From: Kiritimatiellia bacterium
Lineage (GTDB): Bacteria > Verrucomicrobiota > Kiritimatiellia > RFP12 > UBA1067
Assembly (NCBI GenBank): GCA_028707675.1
Contig: JAQWAM010000023.1
Location: 1-9,478 of the forward strand
Length of the DNA stretch: 9,478 nucleotides
Direction: 5' to 3'
The notes under the pieces are model-generated. The model was not told the origin of the DNA. It did not search any database and was given only the letters and a program-made list of their open reading frames with translations. Shown here piece after piece: positions 1 to 7,427 of this stretch (the stretch's first letter is position 1; each line of letters starts with the position of its first letter). Made by a program: the position numbers and the translations under genes.

Positions 1-153
1 CCCAGCCTGCCCCGCCTCGTCCTTGTGCCGCTCCGGCAACAAGCCGTCGTCGACCGCCGCCGCGATCAAGCCCTTTATAACCTGTTCGCCGTCCGGGTCT
101 GTCAACCCCAGCCGCACCAGACTCTTGGAAATTATCTCGTCAAATGCCGACAT
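1..153 (-). CDS. Probable PTS EIIA-like protein, N-terminal part (cut by window edge)
   Basis: An open frame of 51 codons runs from an ATG at 153-151 to the window edge without a stop. The N-terminal sequence begins MSAFDEIISKSLVRLGL and continues with a helix reading EQVIKGLIAAAVDDGLLPE. That pattern, a short N-terminal strand followed by a helix of the type 'eevI..L...l...G.l', resembles the start of EIIA domains of the fructose/nitrogen PTS family, which accept phosphate from HPr on a histidine. The histidine motif would lie beyond the window, so the assignment rests on weak N-terminal resemblance only. It starts 13 nt after the stop of the aminotransferase gene and is probably co-transcribed with it; no clear Shine-Dalgarno sequence is seen. 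It could instead be another small alpha/beta protein. Coding is likely; function is tentative. Confidence 0.45.
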   Translation of the reverse strand, partial: MSAFDEIISKSLVRLGLTDPDGEQVIKGLIAAAVDDGLLPERHKDEAGQAG

Positions 154-166
154 ACCAGTACCGCCA

Positions 167-1132
167 TCAATACGCAGAACGCAGCTCGTGATTGGAAGCG
201 ATGTCCTCCCGCAACAGGCCGTCCAGCATCCGGCCGACACTGCCCGGCTTCCCGCCGCCGACCGGATCGCCCTCGAACTCGCAGACCGACGCCACGTTAA
301 TGGTCGTGCCCACCACCAGAATCTCCTTGGCCGCTCGCGCGTCTTCCTCCGTGATGTCACGAAATTCGATTGCAGCCAAATCGCCGCTTTCAACCAGCCG
401 CCGCGCAAATTGCACAACGCGCATCATGGTCGTGCCCTCCAGCACCGTGTCCATGCGCGGAAACAGCAACGCGCCTTCACCTGTGACCACGCCGAAATTC
501 TCGGTGGCGCCCTCGGTCATCACACCGCTATCGTCAAAACCCACCACAAAATCCACACCCCAATCCACAGCTTCGCGCTTCATCATGACATTCGGCAGAT
601 AGTTGCAGTTCTTGACCGTCGCGAACCGCGCGGGCTTGGCCGGCACCAGACTGCGACGCACACGCGCACCGCCGGGATGCGCCTCCATGAAAGGCGTCCC
701 CGCCGCGTACACCACGATGTACAAGGCAGGATCCGGCGACTCGTAGGGGCTGACCCCGAAACTGCCGGGGCCGCGCGCCAGCATCACGCGCCCGGTGCAG
801 CACTCCCGGCCCGCCTGCGCCAGAGTCTCAATAGTCAACCGCCGTATGTCATCAAGCCCAGCCGGCCAAGTCAGCCCGATCGCCTCCGCCGAGCGCGCCA
901 GACGTCGCAGGTGCGCGTCTAGATTATAGGCGGCCCTGCCGACGCACTTGAAAGTGTCGAAAACCCCGTCGCCGCGGTGCACGAGGTGGTCGTCTATCGG
1001 CACCTGCATCAGCACCGGGTCAAGCGTCACCCCGCCCAGCACACTGGAATATAAAGCGTAGTACTTGTCGTGCCAAGGTTTTCTCGTCGTTTCCAGAACC
1101 GCCAGATAATTGCTAAAATCAATCAGTTTCAT
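167..1132 (-). CDS. Class IV PLP-dependent aminotransferase (BCAT / D-amino acid transaminase / ADC lyase superfamily)
   Basis: This 321-aa cytoplasmic enzyme belongs to fold-type IV PLP enzymes, which transfer amino groups between amino acids and 2-oxo acids or, in one branch, cleave aminodeoxychorismate. The N-terminal family motif is seen as HRGDGVFDTFK at residues 52-62, followed by a helix of the form LDAHLRRLARSAEAIGL. The PLP Schiff-base lysine is expected at K174 in ATVKNCNYLPNV. The cofactor-binding glutamate is at E207 in MTEGATENFGVV, and a further family segment is VLEGTTMMRVV. The start is the ATG at 1132. The frame stays open upstream to 1237, but that extension reads unlike family members and contains the promoter. 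The N-terminal region before residue 45 is somewhat longer than in compact members. Substrate cannot be decided: a branched-chain aminotransferase role would fit the nearby thrC, but motifs do not separate BCAT from D-amino acid transaminase. No strong Shine-Dalgarno sequence is visible. Confidence 0.9.
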   Translation of the reverse strand: MKLIDFSNYLAVLETTRKPWHDKYYALYSSVLGGVTLDPVLMQVPIDDHLVHRGDGVFDTFKCVGRAAYNLDAHLRRLARSAEAIGLTWPAGLDDIRRLTIETLAQAGRECCTGRVMLARGPGSFGVSPYESPDPALYIVVYAAGTPFMEAHPGGARVRRSLVPAKPARFATVKNCNYLPNVMMKREAVDWGVDFVVGFDDSGVMTEGATENFGVVTGEGALLFPRMDTVLEGTTMMRVVQFARRLVESGDLAAIEFRDITEEDARAAKEILVVGTTINVASVCEFEGDPVGGGKPGSVGRMLDGLLREDIASNHELRSAY

Positions 1133-1187
1133 GATCCACAGGCCCATTAAAAAGCATACGGCCAGAATCCGTAAGAAAGAAATGTTT

Positions 1188-1217
1188 ATTGTAGCACAGC
1201 ATGCAGTCTTAAACCAA
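1188..1217 (-). promoter_or_regulatory. Putative sigma70-type promoter for the aminotransferase gene
   Basis: On the minus strand the gap between the glycosidase-like gene and the aminotransferase gene contains TACAAT (1193-1188), five of six bases of the -10 consensus. An 18-bp spacer precedes it, with TTGGTT (1217-1212) as a weak -35. The predicted transcript would start near 1181, leaving about 50 nt of leader before the ATG at 1132. The gap shows no hairpin followed by a T-run, so read-through from the upstream genes is also possible. Confidence 0.45.
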
Positions 1218-1272
1218 TAACCTTCTGAACCGGGCAATAATCGCCGTGCTTAAAGCGGCAAGATCGGCGTCT

Positions 1273-3201
1273 TCAGGGCGCGCATGTGCCCAGGCGCAGC
1301 ACCGGAAGGATCTCTTGACGCAAGGTGGTGTCGAGATCGAACAGCGCGAAACCTGGACACCCCGCCCGCCGCGCCGCCTGTATCTGGTCGATCACTTGCG
1401 CCGCGTCCAGCCTGCTCTCGGCCGCGGTGACCCCGATGCCCGGCACTACGCGCAACGCCTGCCGGCGTGTGCGGGTCTGCTGCGACAGCCACCCGTTAAA
1501 GCGGCTAAGCTCTTCGGTGTAGTTCATCGGCGTAACATAGTCAACAAGACCGATATTGATCCACGATTCCCAATCCTGCCCCACCGCGTGCAGGCATGAC
1601 GGATATTTGCCGTATACCGCGACTGTCATCTGCTTGCCCGGCGCGTCGCGCCGCATCACGCGGCGCGCGGACTGCACGAAATCCGAAACCTGCCCGGCGC
1701 GCCACTGTATGAAAAGGCTGCGCAGGGCGCCGCTCTTGACGTCCTCGGGCCAATCCGCCGCGCGTCTGCCGGTGTCCCGCTCAAACCGGCGCTTGACCGT
1801 CAGCCCCAGGCTCGACGCATAGTCCGGATAGCGCACGAAATCGAGATGGACGCCATGGACACCGTATTTCACCGCCATTTCACGCACGGCTCCCGACAGA
1901 TAAGACCTGACTTCGGGCACGGCCGGATCAAGCCACGAGCGCGGCGATCCGTCGGGGTTGGTCAGCAGCCACCCGCGTTTCCTGAAAATGTCTATGCGAT
2001 CGGCGGTCGCCCCTTCCGTCGTGAAGCACAGCAGCCACGCGTGGACACGGATGCCAAAAGGCTTGGCCGCCGCCACGCACGCCGCGAGCTGGTCGCCCTG
2101 CTCTTCGAAAACGCGTGACCGCGGCAGCACTCCGCTGGCGTAATGCGCAAACCCCGCCCCGGCCACATTGACATAGATATCGGAAAAACCCGCGTCCTTC
2201 AGCAGGCGGCAGGTGCGCGGCCACTCGCCCGGATACAGACCCATGCCTGAATGGTCCCAAACGGCCCTGATCTCACCCTTGCGCGAAATCTGAAGCATTC
2301 CGTAGACCTCGTACATCCGGGAGCGCAGATCGTTGGCGGCTTCCCAAGCCTCTTGTCCCTTACCGGCGGACAGCAGTCCGGCGCATTCGCGGTTTTTGCC
2401 ACGCAACACCTGAACGGCTGATAGTGCGGCGGAACGCCGACGCGCGTCCGCCAGCTTTCCTGCCGCCGCCGACAAGCTTTGGACTCCACCGCCCACCAGA
2501 TGCGCCTTGCGCAAAACGCTCGACGCCGCCGGAGCCCAGAGCGCCGCGTCGTGAGCCCCCGCCAAAGCCAGCAGCAGCCTCCCCTTCGCTTCGGAATCGC
2601 CGTCCGCCAGCAGCACATGGGTCATCCAATATCCGGCCGGCGAGGCCAGCCAGGCGGCCTCGGTTGTCCGCCGCCCCTGGCGGTCATGCCACCAGGCCAG
2701 AACACGTGATCGCCCCGGCAACGGCTCCGCCAGGAAAAGGTTAGAAGATGTCTGCAGGATCGACTCCGGCACACCGCGCGGCCGCTCTTCCGAAAAACGC
2801 ATTAACGACCAGCGCCCTTCCGTGCCGCCTTTCCGATAACCGACAGTACGCACGCCCATCAGCGCCGCCAGTTCCGGCGAGGACGAGTAAAAAACCAACA
2901 GTTTGCCGCCGCGTCCCACGAATCCTGCCAGCGCTTTCATCTGCGCGCGATCCGGATTGGCAGCGTAAACAAAAGCCGCCACCCTTTTGCCGGCCAGCGC
3001 GCCCGGCAGGTCAGTGTCGTCCGAGAAAGACACCTCCACGCCGGATTCGCGGTACCAGCGCTCCACATGCCGCGCCAACGTCTGCGCGAAGCGCCGCTCG
3101 CCTGCCGCCACCGCGTTGTGCCCGTGAATCACGGCCACCGGTGCGGCAGCCGACCAAACCGCAACCGCAGCCCAAAAAAATGCGAATCCTGCTCGAAACA
3201 T
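1273..3201 (-). CDS. Secreted GHL10-type (DUF187-like) glycosyl hydrolase-like protein
   Basis: This 642-aa protein opens with a signal peptide (MFRAGFAFFWAAVAVWSAAA, probable cleavage near residue 20), so it is exported. Residues about 20-200 form an alpha/beta region (AVIHGHNAVAAGERRFAQ, then a GGKLLVFYSS strand) resembling a glutamine-amidotransferase-like fold without obvious catalytic residues. Residues about 240-305 look helical. From about residue 308 to 600 lies a TIM-barrel of the GHL10/DUF187 family: EIRAVWDHSGMGLYP begins it, HLDFVRYP (452-459, acidic D454) is the hallmark strand, and DYVTPMNY (554-561) matches the later barrel strand. Related proteins act on polysaccharides or peptidoglycan-like glycans, but the substrate here is unknown. 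The ATG follows the thrC stop by one base, and a strong GGAGG (3212-3208) sits 6 nt upstream inside the end of thrC, indicating an operon and coupled translation. The stop is at 1273. Confidence 0.85.
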   Translation of the reverse strand: MFRAGFAFFWAAVAVWSAAAPVAVIHGHNAVAAGERRFAQTLARHVERWYRESGVEVSFSDDTDLPGALAGKRVAAFVYAANPDRAQMKALAGFVGRGGKLLVFYSSSPELAALMGVRTVGYRKGGTEGRWSLMRFSEERPRGVPESILQTSSNLFLAEPLPGRSRVLAWWHDRQGRRTTEAAWLASPAGYWMTHVLLADGDSEAKGRLLLALAGAHDAALWAPAASSVLRKAHLVGGGVQSLSAAAGKLADARRRSAALSAVQVLRGKNRECAGLLSAGKGQEAWEAANDLRSRMYEVYGMLQISRKGEIRAVWDHSGMGLYPGEWPRTCRLLKDAGFSDIYVNVAGAGFAHYASGVLPRSRVFEEQGDQLAACVAAAKPFGIRVHAWLLCFTTEGATADRIDIFRKRGWLLTNPDGSPRSWLDPAVPEVRSYLSGAVREMAVKYGVHGVHLDFVRYPDYASSLGLTVKRRFERDTGRRAADWPEDVKSGALRSLFIQWRAGQVSDFVQSARRVMRRDAPGKQMTVAVYGKYPSCLHAVGQDWESWINIGLVDYVTPMNYTEELSRFNGWLSQQTRTRRQALRVVPGIGVTAAESRLDAAQVIDQIQAARRAGCPGFALFDLDTTLRQEILPVLRLGTCAP

Positions 3202-3202
3202 C

Positions 3203-4585
3203 CTATCCCTCCGCGATGGCGCGCCTGATTATGGCGGCGACCGCCGCCGTATCCGCCGGCGCGGTCTCCAGCCGTGTCGGCAGGCCGCGCAGCTTGTCGA
3301 TCAACGGATGACGCGCCAGATCTTGACCGGTGGCCCGCAATATCGCCTCTCCGAACTTGGCCGGGTGCGCGGTGGCCAGACAGATCATCGGAACAGACTC
3401 TTTCAAAAACCGGGCGCCCACGGCCACACCGACGGCGCTGTGCGGATCAAGCAGATAGTTGTGGCGCTCCCAAAACTCTCGGATCATAAAGAGCGTCTCG
3501 GCCGTGTCGCCGCGGCCGGCCGCCATGCAGCCGTGGCAGGCGCCGGGGGTCGTGATCGAGCCCGCGGACTTAAGAGAACCCATCCACTGTTTGACCTGGC
3601 GCGGGTCGGCTTCCGCCAGACAATACAGATAACGTTCGAAATTACTGGCCACCTGTATGTCCATGGAAGGGCTAAGCGTTGCAGCGACCGCGCCTGTCCG
3701 ATACTCGCCCGTATTGAAATAACGCGCCAGAATATCGTTCTCGTTAGTGGCCAGCACCAGACGTTCTACGGGCAACCCCATCCGGCACGCCATGTAACCG
3801 GCGAAAACGTCTCCAAAATTACCGGTGGGCACGGTGAAGCTCACCTTGTCCGCGCCGGTCTTGTCCATGACCCGGAAAGCCGCGTAGAAGTAATAGACGA
3901 TCTGCGCCAAAACCCGTGCCCAGTTGATCGAGTTGACCGCGCCCAAACCGCACTCGTCACGGAACGCCAGATCGTTGAACAGATCTTTTACGATGTTCTG
4001 GCAGTCGTCAAAAGTGCCCTCGACAGCCAGATTATGCACGTTGGCGTCCGTCACCGTGGTCATCTGCAGCTCCTGCACCGGGCTGACGCGCCCGCGCGGG
4101 TGCATCACGAAAATCCGCATCCGTCCGCGCCCGCGCACACCGTGAATCGCCGCGCTGCCCGTGTCGCCGCTAGTGGCCGCGACAATATTCATGAACCCGC
4201 CGGCCTCGCTCAAAATATGCTCGAAAAGATTGCCGAGAAACTGCAGCGCCACATCTTTGAAGGCCAGGGTCGGGCCGTGGAAAAGCTCCAACACATGCAC
4301 CGGCCCGACCGGCACAGTCGGCGTGACTTCCGGATGCCGGAAAACCCCGTAGCTTTTTTCAACCAACCCGCGCAGGTCGGACGCGCCGATATCATCCGCG
4401 AAAAGCCGCATCACCTCAAATGCCAGATCGGCGTATGGCAGCTTGCGCCAGCGCTCCAGTTCCCCCGCGGCGGACGGCACACGCTCCGGCATCAAAAGCC
4501 CGCCGTCACGGGCAAGGCCGGACATCACCGCCTCCTTGAAGGTCAGCGGCTCAACGCCGCCTCTGGTACTGACGTAACGCGTCAT
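3203..4585 (-). CDS. thrC: Threonine synthase
   Basis: This 460-aa enzyme converts O-phospho-L-homoserine to L-threonine with PLP, the last step of threonine synthesis. The N-terminus (TRYVSTRGGVEPLTFKEAV, then GLARDGGLLMPERVP) is typical of the family. The PLP-binding lysine is K110 in GPTLAFKDVALQF, and the phosphate/PLP loop is TSGDTGS at 138-144. Further family segments are VPTGNFGDVFAGY, NENDILARYFNTGEY and SMDIQVASNFERYLY. The length fits the longer, E. coli-like class. The ATG at 4585 is preferred over the in-frame TTG just before it: it overlaps the kinase stop by one base (TGATG), and GGAG at 4597-4594 is 8 nt upstream. Translation is therefore probably coupled to the kinase gene. 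The other threonine-pathway genes (thrA/thrB, asd) are not in the window. All key residues are present, so it is likely functional. Confidence 0.97.
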   Translation of the reverse strand: MTRYVSTRGGVEPLTFKEAVMSGLARDGGLLMPERVPSAAGELERWRKLPYADLAFEVMRLFADDIGASDLRGLVEKSYGVFRHPEVTPTVPVGPVHVLELFHGPTLAFKDVALQFLGNLFEHILSEAGGFMNIVAATSGDTGSAAIHGVRGRGRMRIFVMHPRGRVSPVQELQMTTVTDANVHNLAVEGTFDDCQNIVKDLFNDLAFRDECGLGAVNSINWARVLAQIVYYFYAAFRVMDKTGADKVSFTVPTGNFGDVFAGYMACRMGLPVERLVLATNENDILARYFNTGEYRTGAVAATLSPSMDIQVASNFERYLYCLAEADPRQVKQWMGSLKSAGSITTPGACHGCMAAGRGDTAETLFMIREFWERHNYLLDPHSAVGVAVGARFLKESVPMICLATAHPAKFGEAILRATGQDLARHPLIDKLRGLPTRLETAPADTAAVAAIIRRAIAEG

Positions 4586-7248
4586 CAAAAGAACTCCGGC
4601 AGAAGTTGCCTGATTTCTTCAGCGTCTAGCTCGAAGAGGCGGGCGGCATCGACAGCCATGTCTTTCGCCCTTTCCTGCGCCGACGGTATATCTTTATAGA
4701 ACAAATTGAGGCACACCGCCGCGTTGGTCATCAGCCGCGTCTTCTCGCGCAGGCGCAATGAATCGGTGGCCTGCTCGTCCAACACCAGCCCGCCGACCAG
4801 TTCGCCGATGATGTCAATCCGCTGGTTGTACACTTCGGCCCACAGGATCTTGCGCCCGCCCACCGAAAGCGTGCGCTGATCAGCACCGTCCACGCTCCAG
4901 CCCCTGGAAGACTTGAACCCCTCCACACTCTTCACAATATGCTCATGAAACTCTTTGACCCGGCTGATTCTGTCCAGCGCCACATCCAGCGCTTTCAAGC
5001 CCTCGCTTGTCTCAAGACCGGAACCGGCTTTGCGCAAAGCGGCCGCGACTTCACGGAACCGCAACTGCTTCAGATCTTCCAGACTCGCAGCGGCGGCATC
5101 GCCCACCGCCGCGATCTCAGCAGCCACCTTTACCTTGCGGGCTTCTTCCTCCTGCCGCTTTTTCTCGGCGGCCGCCTCGGCCTGCCGCCGCCGCTCCGCC
5201 TCGGCCGCATCCTCGCGGCGTCGTTCGAGCAGCGCGGCCACATCCGTCTTGACGCTCTCCAAAGAGCGCTTGAGCTGGGAGATCCGTCGGGGGATCTCGC
5301 TGACACGCCGGTCATAACCAATGCCCCTGACCGTCTCCACCAGCTTGTTGGCCGTCTTGACCAACTCTTCGGCAGACTCTTTATCTACCTGCGTCATGCC
5401 TTCGGCCTGTTTGGCCAAGGCGTCCACCTCAGCCAAGCACTGTTCAGCGTATGCCGCACCTTGCTTGACGGCGTAGGCTTCCGCGTACATTGCGCGCACG
5501 ATCGCAATCACTGGATGTTCATCTGCCGCAGCCTCCGCCGCCGGCTTTTCGGCGCCGCCCTTGTCCGTGCCGCCATCCTTCGGCTTTTCGTCCGGTTTGG
5601 CCGCAGCCTCCGCCGCCGGCTTTTCGGCGCCGCCCTTTTCCGCGCCGCCATCCTTCGGCTTTTCGTCCGGTTTAGCCGCAGCCTCCGCCGCCGGCTTTTC
5701 GGCGCCGCCCTTTTCCGCGCCGCCATCCTTCGGCTTTTCGTCCGGTTTGGCCGCGTCCGCGGCGGCAGGCTGTTTATCCTCCTTCGCCGCAGGTTCGCCT
5801 TCCGGCGGAATCATTGACTGGCGCGCATCCTCTCCGAAAGCCTTGACCGCCTCGTCAGCAGCCGCTGCGGCATAGCCCAAAGCCTCAGGCACATATTTGC
5901 GCACCCTGTCGACCGCCTCCCGTGCTGTCTCCACACTCTTGGCGATCGCTGTGCGCGCCTTAGCCTGGCTTTGCTCGATCTGCACTATCTCGGCTTTCTG
6001 CCGTTTGCCCGCGGAGTACTTTTTGAAACCGTATACGCCGCCGGTTATGGAGCCGGCCACGAGCACTATCACACCCAGTATCGACAAAATGATCTTGCGT
6101 CCGCGGCGCCCCGCCTCCTCAGCGCTTTCCTCAGCTTGTTCAATCTCTTCCAGCGGTGTCGTGCCTGCGTGCAGATCGCTGATATCTCCAGAGTCCGCCA
6201 ACATGCCGGTCACCTTGTTCGGCCCGGTCATACTCATCTGGCCGGTCGTTACTTTCTTTCCCTTTATGACAATCTTCTTGCCGCTTTTTTTGATCTTGAC
6301 CGGGCCGGCCTTGGCTAGATAGCGCCGCATGTCACCCAGCAGAGAACCGTATGTCGGATAGCGCGTCTGCGGATCAGGCGACAGCATCCTGGCAACAATC
6401 GCCTCGACCTCATCGGGCACGCCCGCGCGGATCTCTTTCATGGGCTTGGCCGCGGACTCGAAACGCGCCTTCACGACCGCCGTGGCGTCTTCGCCCTCAA
6501 AAGGCGGCACACCGGCAATGGCGTGATATAAAGTCCCGCCCAGGCTGTATATGTCCGACCTGTGGTCGATTTTCTGACGGCGCACCTTTTCCGGCGCGAT
6601 GTAATAAGGCGTCCCCCATACGTCATTGCCCGGCCCGCTGGCCATTGCCGACAGACCGAAATCAACCAGCTTAGCGTTTTTGTCGTTGTCGAAAAGAATG
6701 TTCTCCGGCTTGACGTCGCCATGCACCATGCCTGCGTCGGCCGCTTCCTGCAAGCCCTCCGCGATCTGCGCCCCGACATGCATAACCACCGCCGGCGGCA
6801 AAGCGCCCTGCTCGGCGATCATCTGATCCAGACTGCCGCCGGAAACCAGCTCCATCACGATGTAGGGCTGTCCCTTTTCTTGGCCGAACGAGTATATCTG
6901 CGCGATGTTGGGGTGGTTCAGTTTTGCCGCGGCCTGCGCCTCGCGCTGGAATGTCTGCACGAACTGCGGATCGTCACCCAGCTTCTTGAGCATGACCTTG
7001 ATGGCGACCTCACGCTTGAGCGCCTCGTCCCTGGCGCGGTAGACCCCGCCCATGCCGCCCGCGCCCAGAAGCTGCAGCAAAAGAAACGGCCCCAGCCGGG
7101 CCGGCACCTCGAACTCGAACTCGCACGACGGACATTGCACCGACGCGAAGGACGGCAACCCGCTGACGTCAAGCATCATCCCGCACTTGGGGCATGCCGC
7201 ACTGTTGACCGGATCGGTCAAAATAAAAGATAAGTTTTCGCATTCCAT
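4585..7248 (-). CDS. Membrane Ser/Thr protein kinase with N-terminal zinc ribbon and long repeat/coiled-coil C-terminal region
   Basis: This 887-aa protein is a Hanks-type (PknB-like) kinase. A zinc ribbon is formed by CPKC (C19, C22) and CPSC (C39, C42). The kinase domain covers about residues 52-320: glycine loop GAGGMGGVY (62-70), catalytic lysine K84, helix-C glutamate E103, catalytic loop HGDVKPEN (176-183) and DFG 196-198. The loop has HGD in place of HRD, so it is a non-RD kinase. One membrane segment lies at about 386-408 (IILSILGVIVLVAGSITGG). Beyond it come an Ala/Lys/Pro-rich region with three 25-residue repeats (about 500-574), a charged coiled coil (about 674-715) and a distinctive C-terminal domain of about 120 residues ending in LLPEFF. 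The kinase is predicted cytoplasmic and the tail extracytoplasmic. The ATG at 7248 is chosen; an in-frame GTG at 7284 would add 12 residues but lacks a Shine-Dalgarno sequence, whereas GGAG lies 11 nt before the ATG. Substrates are unknown. Confidence 0.93.
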   Translation of the reverse strand: MECENLSFILTDPVNSAACPKCGMMLDVSGLPSFASVQCPSCEFEFEVPARLGPFLLLQLLGAGGMGGVYRARDEALKREVAIKVMLKKLGDDPQFVQTFQREAQAAAKLNHPNIAQIYSFGQEKGQPYIVMELVSGGSLDQMIAEQGALPPAVVMHVGAQIAEGLQEAADAGMVHGDVKPENILFDNDKNAKLVDFGLSAMASGPGNDVWGTPYYIAPEKVRRQKIDHRSDIYSLGGTLYHAIAGVPPFEGEDATAVVKARFESAAKPMKEIRAGVPDEVEAIVARMLSPDPQTRYPTYGSLLGDMRRYLAKAGPVKIKKSGKKIVIKGKKVTTGQMSMTGPNKVTGMLADSGDISDLHAGTTPLEEIEQAEESAEEAGRRGRKIILSILGVIVLVAGSITGGVYGFKKYSAGKRQKAEIVQIEQSQAKARTAIAKSVETAREAVDRVRKYVPEALGYAAAAADEAVKAFGEDARQSMIPPEGEPAAKEDKQPAAADAAKPDEKPKDGGAEKGGAEKPAAEAAAKPDEKPKDGGAEKGGAEKPAAEAAAKPDEKPKDGGTDKGGAEKPAAEAAADEHPVIAIVRAMYAEAYAVKQGAAYAEQCLAEVDALAKQAEGMTQVDKESAEELVKTANKLVETVRGIGYDRRVSEIPRRISQLKRSLESVKTDVAALLERRREDAAEAERRRQAEAAAEKKRQEEEARKVKVAAEIAAVGDAAAASLEDLKQLRFREVAAALRKAGSGLETSEGLKALDVALDRISRVKEFHEHIVKSVEGFKSSRGWSVDGADQRTLSVGGRKILWAEVYNQRIDIIGELVGGLVLDEQATDSLRLREKTRLMTNAAVCLNLFYKDIPSAQERAKDMAVDAARLFELDAEEIRQLLPEFF
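5528..5752 (-). repeat. Three tandem 75-bp repeats inside the kinase gene
   Basis: Units start at 5528, 5603 and 5678, each exactly 75 bp, and encode a 25-residue unit rich in Ala, Lys, Glu, Pro and Gly (KPDEKPKDGGAEKGG is its core). Units two and three differ by one synonymous base. The unit at 5528 differs from the second by three bases, giving TDK where the others have AEK. The low divergence points to recent duplication within the extracytoplasmic linker, and copy number may vary between strains. Confidence 0.95.
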
Positions 7249-7308
7249 AAACAAACTCGCTCCACCATGCTCGCCTGTCACCACATCTCATGAACAAAAT
7301 AAGTTTTT

Positions 7309-7337
7309 ATAATGCCTCAATTCACAGGGTTTGTCCA
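7309..7337 (-). promoter_or_regulatory. Putative sigma70-type promoter for the kinase-thrC transcription unit
   Basis: Read on the minus strand, TGGACA (7337-7332, five of six -35 bases) is followed after 17 bp by CATTAT (7314-7309, four of six -10 bases). Transcription would start near 7302, with a leader of about 54 nt before the ATG at 7248. TATAAA overlaps the same -10 region as an alternative. The -35 box includes one of three GTCCA motifs on the plus strand. Confidence 0.5.
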
Positions 7338-7338
7338 T

Positions 7339-7357
7339 GTCCAAAATCCGTCCAAAA
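7339..7357. repeat. Direct repeat GTCCAAAA x2 between divergent promoters (candidate operator)
   Basis: GTCCAAAA occurs at 7339-7346 and 7350-7357, an 11-bp period close to one helical turn. A third, partial GTCCA at 7333-7337 lies in the -35 box of the kinase promoter. Both full copies sit in the 27 bp between the two outward-facing -35 boxes, where a regulator bound to one DNA face could affect both promoters. No matching regulator gene is in the window, so the function is inferred from position only. Confidence 0.4.
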
Positions 7358-7364
7358 CTGCCGC

Positions 7365-7394
7365 TTGACTTTCAATGCCACAATCACGGATAAT
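7365..7394 (+). promoter_or_regulatory. Sigma70-type promoter for the small lipoprotein gene
   Basis: TTGACT (7365-7370, five of six) and GATAAT (7389-7394, five of six) are separated by 18 bp. The start point would lie near 7401, about 27 nt before the ATG at 7428, with a Shine-Dalgarno sequence in between. This is the best promoter match in the window. Confidence 0.65.
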
Positions 7395-7427
7395 GAAAAT
7401 CACTAATTGCTGAAAGGATTAATCAAA

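Noticed and set aside
23..922. 299-codon plus-strand open frame opposite the aminotransferase
   Set aside because: Its protein is rich in Arg, His and Pro, with no domain, and lies antisense to a gene with conserved PLP motifs.
1133..1237. 35-residue N-terminal extension of the aminotransferase, resembling a hydrophobic signal
   Set aside because: The enzyme family is cytoplasmic, the extension contains the -10 box TACAAT, and the ATG at 1132 gives a normal N-terminus.
1239..1272. Possible terminator after the glycosidase-like gene (GCCG/CGGC near 1240-1260)
   Set aside because: The stem is only four base pairs with a 9-base loop and no T-run follows.
3308..4699. 463-codon plus-strand open frame opposite thrC
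   Set aside because: It is antisense to a clear threonine synthase with all catalytic motifs; the translation has low complexity and no recognisable domain. Such frames are common opposite GC-rich genes.
5528..5752. CRISPR-like array
   Set aside because: The units are contiguous 75-bp coding repeats with no unique spacers, in frame within the kinase gene.
4939..5817. 292-codon plus-strand frame with Arg/Leu/Phe repeats
   Set aside because: The repeats are the antisense reading of the 75-bp repeats in the kinase gene; no Shine-Dalgarno sequence or domain supports it.
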